A stretch of DNA of 15,402 nt from assembly GCA_025201845.1 (NCBI GenBank), contig MU604118.1:4740-20141 (forward strand), read 5' to 3'. This document shows, one piece after another, positions 8,645-15,402 of this stretch. Under the pieces are notes generated by a model that did no database searches, was not told the DNA's origin, and saw only the letters and a list, made by a program, of their open reading frames with translations. This stretch comes from Martensiomyces pterosporus. Lineage: Eukaryota > Kickxellomycota > Kickxellomycetes > Kickxellales > Kickxellaceae. The position numbers were made by a program, and so were the translations under genes. Each line of letters opens with the position of its first letter. The stretch's first letter is position 1.

Positions 8645-10918
8645 ATGACGGAGCCCATTCCCGTCGAGGCCCTCGGCCAAGTGATGCTGCTCGAATCCTT
8701 CATTGACCAAGCCTCCCGACACGCCATAGCCAAGCTGACCCTGCGCATGCGTCTTGGGCGGCTACAAGAACGCCGGCACGAGGCTCTGTCAAGCGGCAAA
8801 GAGAACAGAAAAGCCCACGGGTCGCATTCCTCCCTGGTGGATATTCTCGACACAGACTTTTCAAAGGTCCGCCAGGAGCTCTCAGGCCTGGACCCCAGGC
8901 TACAGAGCACATTCAGTATCGTCGACAAGCTACGCCTGCGCACTGGAGCGAATGAGCCCTCCGAGGGCTTGCGCGTGAGGTCGCGGATTTACGAGCTCCT
9001 GTGCATCTGCTTCTCCGACATTCTTCCGGGGTCCATCGCCAGGGAATCGAAGGTGGATCAGAGACGCACTGCAAAGACCGACAAGTTTGGCGGCGTACGC
9101 AGTGTATCGCTAGCGGCGTACGACCCGGCGAAAGTTGGACCAGAGAAACATGCCCTGTGGTCCTTGGTAAGGCCCTGTAGGGCACCGCGCGTGGTCGTGC
9201 AGCTCTTCCTTGGTCTCTCAGCACAAGTAGCTCAGCTGCAGAGGAACCACTACGACCCACTGATGACCCTGTCCGTGGGCAAAATCTGGTACAGTCTCCT
9301 GAGCGACCTCCTGGTGCAGCTGGGGCTCTCGGCGAGTGTATTCAAGGAATACACGCCTGCTCAGGCACTAGCTGCATTGGATTTGGTTGATCCAGATGCT
9401 GAGGATCGCGAAACGCTGTACCCGGCACTATGGAAGAAACTCACTTCAGAGGACAGCAGCGTTACTGCTGATTTCGACAGGGACTGGAGAGAGATCCGAA
9501 AGGCCGTCCAAGCTTTGGACTCGACAAACACAGCCACTGAGCTGCTAGCTGACCGCAGCTCTCCACACGCCTTCTGCAACAAGCTGCTCAAGTACTTTGA
9601 AGCCGTTCTGGATCACCTCGAACCGCCCACCCTCGACGTATACAACAGAATCAGGCAGACTGGGAAGTTTCCGCAGGGGTTCTTTGAGACGCCAGATCAG
9701 CTCGTTGACCTGCCCTCGCACCCCCAGCTCATCAGCGATAATGACGACACTGAGAAGGTGGACGATATGGCCCTACTGGATCCGTTCTCGCCACGTGCTC
9801 CGTTCTCTGCGCCACGGACATCTGCCTTTGCCTCCGTGGATTTGGCGGCGGACGATGCCAATCAGTCGCCTTCCGAACGCGTAGCACAGGCGCAGGCGTA
9901 TAACGCAATGACCATGTCGGCCAAGCGCCCGGCAAACGCACCGCTGGCGACGTGGTCGGGCGACGACTCGAGCCCTGCTAGCCCCACTGAAGATGTGCTT
10001 ATGCAGCGCGCTAAATCGGCTGCCCGCGATCGCCGTGCCTCTTCATCGCTCCTCATGAATAAGCAGCGTAGCCTGGCCACCGAAGATGATAGCGACGACG
10101 TAGAGATGTCGCCGTCCCAGCATGCGTCAGTTAAGCGGCAAAAGAGCAGCGATCTAATGGCGAACGTACATGATTTAACTCCACGCAAGGCATACGAGGA
10201 TGCGCCTATGGTTGGTGACGACGATATGAATATCGAGGACACGGTGGCTGCTGACTCGCCCAGCGCCCTGCTCTCGGCCAGGCACGACCGGCGGGCGAGA
10301 GACAGTGTGCGGAACACGCAGGTGCCGCCACCCACGCTTGATTTCACGCCCAATCATTCGTTGGCGACTGCCGATTTGGACGACGGTCCCAGCTTGCATG
10401 GACCTTCGCCGACAAGCAGCGCAATGACCACACCCAAATCCCAGACCGGCGGTCTCTCTCGTGTAGAGAAACCCAAGTACGTCTCGGACTGGGTCCAGGG
10501 CGACATGGAGGGAGGCGGACGGCCACATCGCCGTAGACACGACCCAACGGCCCTTGGTGGAACGCCTGATACATCGCGGACAGGCTCATTGCCACCCCCA
10601 CCACAGACGCTTCTGTCGCCAAAGAACATTGCCGCAGCGCAGCGCAAGAATATCAGGCTGGAGACGCTGATTGCAGAGAGCGAGACTACTGTGGATATGC
10701 CTGGCAGATCGATGAACACCCCTGAGCGGGGCAAGACTGCGGAGGACCCCCTGGCACAGGTAACACCCGAGCACCAGATTGGGTTGGCGGCAGATGCCAG
10801 AACGAGGTCTGCATCGAGATACGTGATTCGCAAGGATCAGGGCGACATTGAGGGCGGTGGGAGAAAGCACAGGAAGAGGCAGCGGAGTGGGCAGGAGCCA
10901 TTGAACATGGATATTTGA
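8645..10918 (+). CDS. Unidentified 757-residue protein, disordered C-terminal half
   Basis: I do not recognise the family. The start at 8645 is the first in-frame ATG and has a favourable context (ACAATGA). Residues 1-350 look folded and mostly helical, with hydrophobic stretches such as SRIYELLCICFSDILPG (113-129) and VGKIWYSLLSDLLVQLG (211-227). From about 360 to the end the chain is rich in Ser, Pro, Asp and Arg and is probably disordered. This part carries about 15 Ser/Thr-Pro sites, two of them full CDK consensus (TPRK at 512 and TPER at 692). A KEN tripeptide occurs at 52-54, and basic clusters (KRQK at 497-500, RKHRKRQR at 740-747) could be nuclear localisation signals. The motif QGD(M/I)EGGGR-x-HR occurs twice, near 618 and 732. 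No membrane span or signal peptide is seen. A nuclear, cell-cycle-regulated role is only a guess from these short motifs. Confidence 0.85.
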   Translation: MTEPIPVEALGQVMLLESFIDQASRHAIAKLTLRMRLGRLQERRHEALSSGKENRKAHGSHSSLVDILDTDFSKVRQELSGLDPRLQSTFSIVDKLRLRTGANEPSEGLRVRSRIYELLCICFSDILPGSIARESKVDQRRTAKTDKFGGVRSVSLAAYDPAKVGPEKHALWSLVRPCRAPRVVVQLFLGLSAQVAQLQRNHYDPLMTLSVGKIWYSLLSDLLVQLGLSASVFKEYTPAQALAALDLVDPDAEDRETLYPALWKKLTSEDSSVTADFDRDWREIRKAVQALDSTNTATELLADRSSPHAFCNKLLKYFEAVLDHLEPPTLDVYNRIRQTGKFPQGFFETPDQLVDLPSHPQLISDNDDTEKVDDMALLDPFSPRAPFSAPRTSAFASVDLAADDANQSPSERVAQAQAYNAMTMSAKRPANAPLATWSGDDSSPASPTEDVLMQRAKSAARDRRASSSLLMNKQRSLATEDDSDDVEMSPSQHASVKRQKSSDLMANVHDLTPRKAYEDAPMVGDDDMNIEDTVAADSPSALLSARHDRRARDSVRNTQVPPPTLDFTPNHSLATADLDDGPSLHGPSPTSSAMTTPKSQTGGLSRVEKPKYVSDWVQGDMEGGGRPHRRRHDPTALGGTPDTSRTGSLPPPPQTLLSPKNIAAAQRKNIRLETLIAESETTVDMPGRSMNTPERGKTAEDPLAQVTPEHQIGLAADARTRSASRYVIRKDQGDIEGGGRKHRKRQRSGQEPLNMDI

Positions 10919-10969
10919 AATCCACACCCAGCTCCTTTTTCGATTTGTAACTGCACAGCCTTATAATTA

Positions 10970-10975
10970 TTTATT
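10970..10975 (-). terminator. Poly(A) signal AATAAA of LEA_2-like gene
   Basis: The minus strand reads AATAAA 38 nt beyond the stop codon of the LEA_2-like gene. It lies in the 94-bp gap between two convergent genes, so the 3' ends of the two transcripts probably overlap. On the plus strand the same AT-rich patch could serve the 757-residue gene, but no exact AATAAA is present in that sense. Confidence 0.6.
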
Positions 10976-11012
10976 AGCACTCTCTCCAAGAAGCCACGTG
11001 TCAGAGATTTAT

Positions 11013-11765
11013 CTACCAGGCTGTGCCGCCGTTTCTGAATGCCCGGAACAAGTCGAACGATCCGCCGAGCATATGCATTGTCACATCCATAGCCTCCTCA
11101 ACAATGCCCAGCGAGCCCACAATGAAGCTATGCGAATGCTTGTGGATGCTGTCCAACGACCCCTGTACAGTGACGTGAACCATGTTGAGCGGACACACCA
11201 GGTGCGTCACCTCATTCTGTCTCAGCAACCCTCTGAATCCTAACGCCGTATACCGAGCCACCAGCAAGTAATCGATAACCAGCGGCGGCGACGTGGGCGA
11301 GCTTTTGCACTTGGCGATCAAGTCGCCCATCACTCTCATGCCCTCATCCGTGACCACATTGTATGCGAAGTCAACCATTTGCGTAAAAGTTGTGTTGCCG
11401 TGTCGGGCCAAGGTCCTGTTATATACGTGTGTGATGAATATGCTGGGCTCGGTGCCCTGGAGCCTTCCTGAGATTTCTGCACTCTCTAAGTGGACAGAGA
11501 GGAAGTTTGGGTTGTAGACGGTGATGTTGAGCGGAAGGCGGAAGTTGATGCTGCGCTGGCTCACCGCCATGTCGGCCAGCTCGGTGTTTTGTAGCCCTGC
11601 GAGGTAAAGCTTGGGTGGCAACCGGAGGTACTTGACCCAGTATGCCACGGCCATTAGCGAAAGCCAGGACGCCACTACTGCCTTGTAAAATACCGTCACC
11701 CAGAATCTCCTGGGTGGGCGATGTGCAATGCCATCTGCCTTTGTTATTTTCTTATCGCTTGCCAT
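11013..11765 (-). CDS. LEA_2-like (late embryogenesis abundant subgroup 2) membrane protein
   Basis: A 250-residue protein. A basic N-terminus (1-20) precedes one hydrophobic segment at about 22-46, then a large soluble domain, giving a probable type II single-pass topology. RLPLNITVYNPNFLSVHLES (76-95) has the NPN-centred pattern of LEA_2 / WHy-type beta-sandwich domains (PF03168 group). These domains are found in membrane-tethered proteins of plants and fungi with poorly known roles. Three N-glycosylation sequons (N80, N116, N124) lie in the domain, consistent with a lumenal or external face. The start at 11765 is the first true ATG; an in-frame GTG four codons upstream is not used in nuclear genes. 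The family call is made by eye from one motif plus topology and is less sure than the existence of the gene. Confidence 0.72.
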   Translation of the reverse strand: MASDKKITKADGIAHRPPRRFWVTVFYKAVVASWLSLMAVAYWVKYLRLPPKLYLAGLQNTELADMAVSQRSINFRLPLNITVYNPNFLSVHLESAEISGRLQGTEPSIFITHVYNRTLARHGNTTFTQMVDFAYNVVTDEGMRVMGDLIAKCKSSPTSPPLVIDYLLVARYTALGFRGLLRQNEVTHLVCPLNMVHVTVQGSLDSIHKHSHSFIVGSLGIVEEAMDVTMHMLGGSFDLFRAFRNGGTAW

Positions 11766-12171
11766 CCAGATATACACTCAGCGCTTCTGGTAGTGAATAG
11801 AAAGGACACCCCGAGCAAGAAAGGCGATGCCAAAGGTGCGCTGCCAGCTGTCGTGATATATACCCAAGAAAGGAGGAGGAAAAAGCCGGCGCAGTAACCG
11901 CCTGCATCTGCTGACTGGATTGGGTGCAGTGGAGAAAAGCCCCGCCAATACCAGCATATTGAAGTGAGCCGCTGAGCTGGCTCTCTCCCCTTTGGGAGTC
12001 CGCCAAGGCGCAGAAGTTCTCCTGGCATAAAAGCAGGGAGGCCGCCGCAGTAGAGTAGTGGTTTCCTTGTTAGCAATAAATCTATTTACAAGTACACCCC
12101 TACAGTCTACACGGCCACCCTGCCTCACTATCTAACAAGCACACGCAAAAAGAAGTAGAGCAAAAATGAAC
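11766..12171. other. Spacer between LEA_2-like gene and tRNA-Arg
   Basis: 406 bp. The part next to the LEA_2-like gene should be its promoter and leader. The remainder flanks the tRNA 3' end. Several overlapping minus-strand frames of about 85-115 codons exist but share no recognisable protein character, so no gene is called. Confidence 0.5.
11857..11862 (-). promoter_or_regulatory. Candidate TATA box of LEA_2-like gene
   Basis: TATATA in the context GGGTATATATCAC on the minus strand, about 92 nt upstream of the ATG at 11765. This spacing is reasonable for a TATA box plus a 5' UTR of about 60 nt. Confidence 0.45.
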
Positions 12172-12244
12172 CGACCCAGCCAGGGGTCGAACCTGGGACT
12201 TCTCGCATCGGAAACGAGCGCTCTATCCACTGAGCTACAAGGCC
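12172..12244 (-). tRNA. tRNA-Arg(CCG), intronless
   Basis: A 73-nt cloverleaf. The D arm is GCTC-AGTGGATA-GAGC. The anticodon arm is CTCGT-TTCCGAT-GCGAG, with anticodon CCG at 12211-12209 reading CGG codons. The variable loop has five nucleotides, and the T arm is CCAGG-TTCGACC-CCTGG. The acceptor stem GGCCTTG/CTGGGTC pairs with two G-U pairs and one T-T mismatch at the sixth pair. The discriminator is G. The internal A box (TAGCTCAGTGG) and B box (GGTTCGACCCC) are intact. A run of five T at 12166-12162, just downstream, is the expected Pol III terminator. No CCA is encoded, as is normal in eukaryotes. Confidence 0.93.
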
Positions 12245-13960
12245 TCAAACCAACAGACATCGATTGGATCCAACTGGTCTTCTGATTCCCAACGAGAATA
12301 TTATGATAGTCAGTCACATGGGATACCTCTTGGTTTGTTCACCGATATCCCCTCTTTTTACCTCACAAGCATTATGCTCCAGAAGGCAGGTCAGAGCATT
12401 GGCATATCGTGCGCGGGATCTTTTGCACGCATTAACTGCGTGGTTCCTTGTAGTGTGGAAGAGCAAGCGACTTCAGCGGTGCTGCTAGTGGATGTCACCT
12501 TGGACTGATAATTCTCATGTATCCTGTCGAAAAATATAGTCAAATGTACGCCAAGTTTTTGATGGGTGGATGCAAATAATATATTCTCTATAAAAGCCAC
12601 AACTGCAATGAAAGCGATCTACGACAGACCAAACAGCATATTTCCAAACTGCAGCAAAGCCATTTCCATTCTTTACTCCTGTACCTCTTGCAGCTGCTCG
12701 TACACCTAGATCGAAGCCACTACTTAGCGGCTGAATCTCCGATGGAAACTTCTCTTGCAAAGATGCTTCCCCATACGCTGCCAGCTTCTCGGTACATGCA
12801 CCACAAGATACAGAAAGATGCGGCACTGCCATCCTCAGCGACAATGACATCGTTTCAGCTGCACGCTGCTTCGTAAACAAGATAAAATGCGGCATTGCAA
12901 TACCGACCATCCCCAAAATCCTTCAGGAAAGTGTCCTTGTCAAATCAATTACCATTTATACCGGTAAACGCCTCCATCATTAGATGTCTTGAAAACCAAA
13001 AATCAAGGCTGTGCGTGCCTGCAGTTGTAATGCGGGAATCAGTGGTTTCAAGTCGAGCAGTAGTTCACGGATTTGTAGCGAGAACAAACCCACTTCCAAT
13101 GCCGACACGGCTTTTGTATCCGCACGCACACCGGCAGCTGCATTGGTTTTTATACATAGCACTACTCGCATAGACATGCGTGCATACTATTAAGCAATAC
13201 CATTTCATTAATCTCAAGCACTACTTGCATCAATCAAATTTGCTATGAAAGCGGAATTTGATTATAAGCGCTATTTTTATCTGGAAAGCAGTGCATGAAT
13301 CAGTGTCACCGATTGCCACGATTTTCTCGAGGGGCGAGCTACAAAGGGCATGGGCTGTAAAGAAAAAAAACATGACAAAGCAAACTTCACTCTGGCTGTC
13401 AGACACAGGGGTAGAGTGAGTGGGTGAGTACGTATGCGCTGTTGATTCTGAGGTGCCCATGTCTTGATGTGGCGGTGCGCTCTGCGTCGTTTGCAAGAAA
13501 TCACCACCTGTCGCACAGAAACACAACACTGCAGCTGGCTATGAAGAAATCAGCGTATATCGACAATCCTCGGGATGCGAGGGCTTTTTATGGAAACACA
13601 CGACAGTACAATTTTGAAGAAATCTGTATGCACGGCACTGAAGAATATATGCCGAACGGCATGGATTCTGGATTTTCAGCCTAGATTTCTTCTATATACG
13701 GGTCTAGGGTGCATATAGCGGCCTGGACCAGTGGATCTGCCTGAAGCGAGCGTAGCGATCGCACCGACACAATGGCAGCAGAAATCAGCAGGGCATTGAA
13801 GGTTTACCACGAGTAGAGGCATTGCATGCATTTGTTTACACATTTGGCACAAACAGGTGAGGCACGCACTCGCGGTTCCTCAGACATTCAATTTCAGTTG
13901 AGAAGTTGCAGAGAAATCAGCAGGAGGAGCAGATGCGAGTTTAGAATGGCGTAGAGCCCC
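12245..13960. other. Gene-poor, AT-richer block with short interrupted frames
   Basis: About 1.7 kb with no convincing intact gene. It is visibly richer in A/T and less codon-structured than the flanking genes. The longest ATG-started frame is minus 12910-12515 (131 codons, no family recognised). Upstream in the same minus frame lies 13177-12980, separated from it by several stops. A short plus frame at 13541-13684 (47 residues) resembles a protein fragment but matches nothing I know. No terminal inverted repeats, LTRs or CRISPR-like repeats were seen by eye. It may hold decayed mobile-element sequence, or promoter and non-coding transcripts. Confidence 0.5.
12980..13177 (-). pseudogene. Possible decayed retrotransposon (copia RNase H-like) fragment
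   Basis: The minus frame reads ...DTKAVSALEVGLFSLQIREL followed by LLDLKPLIPAL. This loosely recalls the 'ALSSxEAEYxALSxAxRExLWLRxLLxEL' segment near the end of Ty1/copia polyproteins. The match is weak, short and lacks the acidic catalytic residue of the EAEY motif. The frame ends at a stop and is followed by further in-frame stops before it opens again at 12910. If the resemblance is real this is a relic; chance similarity is quite possible. Confidence 0.2.
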
Positions 13961-14017
13961 AAGAAAATGCACCAGATAAAGAGGCAGTCTTTGTGGCAGT
14001 CTACAGAAGCTTCCTGG

Positions 14018-14025
14018 TATAAAAA
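14018..14025 (+). promoter_or_regulatory. TATA box of the trypsin-like protease gene
   Basis: TATAAAAA lies 133 nt upstream of the ATG at 14158. It is followed by a C/T-rich, G-poor leader (about 14045-14150), typical of well-expressed fungal genes. Confidence 0.65.
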
Positions 14026-14157
14026 TCGCATACCACGGCGGATACCACTCAGCCTAACCATCACCACATCCTACCTATTCATTACCTTCCCGAACTGCCC
14101 ACCTCTCCCTCTTCAGTACCTACCCGAAACACCGACGCATTCCTCACTTTCGTGAAA

Positions 14158-15012
14158 ATGAAGTTCCTTCCTCTTCTCGCCCTTGCATCCACTGGTTTCG
14201 CTCTCCCAAGCCCCGCCGGTCGACTTGAGGCCCGCATCATCAACGGCAAGCCTGCTCCCAGCGGATCCTATCCCTACCTTGTCAGTATCCTTACCACCGT
14301 TGGCGAGAGCGAGTCACGCTGTGGAGGAACCATCATCAGCGACACTACCGTTGTTACCGCTGCCCACTGCTTCGTAAACGCGACCGCTGGTACTGTTAAC
14401 ACCCCCGACCAGGTCTCTGTGGGCTTTGGTGACAACAACATCACCCTTCAGCAACGCGTCAAGGCGAGCAAGCTGTACATCCACCCTGAGTACAACCCAG
14501 CTGCCAACTTCGCCAATGACATTGCTCTTCTCACTTTCCCGAAGATCAAGTTGGATGGCAACAAGGTCCAATCGATTCCGATTTACAAGGGCAAGCTCCC
14601 TCCTGGCACTGCCCTCAACGCACTGGGCTGGGGCAAGACAAACACTGAGCTCACTTTCAATGAGCTCCCTGATGTACTGATGAGCACCACTGTCAAGACC
14701 GGAGACATCGACGCCTGCAAGAAGTTCCTCCCCACCTTCCAGTCGAGCGACGGCCTTCAGATCTGTACCGAGAACAAGCTGACTCCCAACACCGACACCT
14801 GCCAGGGCGACTCCGGCACTGGCCTTATCATCAACGTCGATGGCAAGCCCTACATTGCGGGACTGGTCAGCTATGGATACGGATTTGACGCCAAGGGAGA
14901 GATGGACGCCACCTGCGCTCTCAACAACGGTTTTGGTGTCTACACCCACGTGAACAGCTACCTTGACTTTATCAACGCCGCGGCTGGCAAGCCCAAGTGC
15001 AGACACCGCTAA
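14158..15012 (+). CDS. Secreted trypsin-like serine protease (S1 family)
   Basis: A 284-residue preproprotein. A hydrophobic signal peptide covers about 1-16 (cleavage probably after GFA). A short propeptide ends at R26, so that activation would release the new N-terminus IING at 27-30. The catalytic triad is H70 in TAAHC, D121 in NDIALL and S219 in GDSG. D213, six residues before the serine, is the S1-pocket aspartate that gives cleavage after Lys or Arg. Likely disulfides are C55-C71, C187-C203 and C215-C253. GDSGTGL replaces the usual GDSGGPL, and there is an insertion of about nine residues between VSYG and C253. The chain is secreted and probably used for extracellular protein breakdown. 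The ATG at 14158 is chosen; a GTG two codons upstream is not a start. Codons are strongly C-ending, suggesting high expression. No intron is needed. Confidence 0.95.
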   Translation: MKFLPLLALASTGFALPSPAGRLEARIINGKPAPSGSYPYLVSILTTVGESESRCGGTIISDTTVVTAAHCFVNATAGTVNTPDQVSVGFGDNNITLQQRVKASKLYIHPEYNPAANFANDIALLTFPKIKLDGNKVQSIPIYKGKLPPGTALNALGWGKTNTELTFNELPDVLMSTTVKTGDIDACKKFLPTFQSSDGLQICTENKLTPNTDTCQGDSGTGLIINVDGKPYIAGLVSYGYGFDAKGEMDATCALNNGFGVYTHVNSYLDFINAAAGKPKCRHR

Positions 15013-15402
15013 GTTGCTTCCTTGTAAGTGTACCATTTGTTCTGAACTTCAGTTTCAACAACAATAATAGAATTAACTACTCACAACGATCTAGTGCATA
15101 AGGTTGCTATACCCGCTTTGGCAACACTTGCTTCATGCTTTAAGCATGGGCGGCAGTGCATGAAATGCTGCAGCATGGCGAGTCGTGGTGGCGGCAGCAG
15201 GTGTTTGGCGAAGAGTAACTTGGGCAATACTAGTCCTGGATGACGACAACCCAGCCACAAGGAAGCTGGTTCGCAAGCATGGTGATGCCTGGGGCATGGT
15301 CGGTCTGAAAAATGATATTGCAGTGGCAGCAGCAGAGCACAGCCTTTCAGGACAGTGTGGAAACCTAGGTCACTGGCTACCCTCAGGGCGCCGTTTGGTG
15401 CC
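15013..15402. other. 3' flank of protease gene; no gene called
   Basis: 390 bp. The first 100 bp are AT-rich and should hold the protease 3' UTR. From about 15160 to the right edge the sequence is GC-richer, and one frame on each strand stays open to the edge (plus from about 15160; minus from the edge down to about 15090). Neither translation is recognisable. It may be the end of a gene outside the window. Confidence 0.4.

Noticed and set aside
11752..12128. Overlapping minus-strand frames upstream of the LEA_2-like gene
   Set aside because: They occupy its probable promoter and leader, have no family resemblance, and no splice pair was found that adds a sensible N-terminus.
12132..12317. 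Minus-strand 61-codon frame
   Set aside because: It runs through the tRNA-Arg gene, which explains the sequence.
14314..15036. 240-codon minus-strand frame
   Set aside because: It is antisense to the trypsin-like protease; strongly C-ending codons create a long shadow frame.
1..15402. CRISPR array, phage or bacterial defence system, operon-like cluster
   Set aside because: No spaced direct repeats, no bacterial ribosome-binding sites or operon spacing, and all recognised genes are eukaryotic.

Overview
The window reads as nuclear DNA of a fungus. It holds a GT–AG intron, TATA-type promoters, an AATAAA poly(A) signal, a eukaryotic tRNA-Arg with its own Pol III terminator, and fungal or eukaryotic protein families (THO2, OXLD1-like, fungal M50B-like). 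The GC-rich, mostly intron-poor genes would fit an early-diverging lineage such as Kickxellomycotina, but that placement is inference from style, not from a marker gene.

Layout, left to right. Positions 1-6191 (minus) carry most of a THO2 (THOC2) gene, the large scaffold of the nuclear THO/TREX mRNA-export complex. Its first exon (6097-6191) is separated from the long second exon by an intron (5819-6096), and its repetitive C-terminal tail runs off the left edge. Behind it in tandem, also minus, lies an M50B-like membrane zinc metallopeptidase (6453-7250). A 517-bp divergent spacer with a nearly palindromic TATA element at its midpoint leads to two plus-strand genes. The first is a small mitochondrial-type oxidoreductase-like protein (7768-8220). 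The second is an unrecognised 757-residue protein (8645-10918) with a helical N-terminal half and a disordered, phospho-site-rich tail. A minus-strand LEA_2-like membrane protein (11013-11765) converges on it with a 94-bp gap.

After these comes a tRNA-Arg(CCG) gene (12172-12244, minus). It is followed by about 1.8 kb without a convincing gene, containing short interrupted reading frames that may be remains of a mobile element. A secreted trypsin-like serine protease (14158-15012, plus) with its own TATA box follows. The last 390 bp carry no callable gene.

The genes are a typical eukaryotic mixture and do not form a pathway or operon. I do not see an obvious new multi-gene system. The items most worth follow-up are the unidentified 757-residue protein with its duplicated QGD-EGGGR motif, the gene-poor block beside the tRNA, and the THO2 intron and homopolymer tail.
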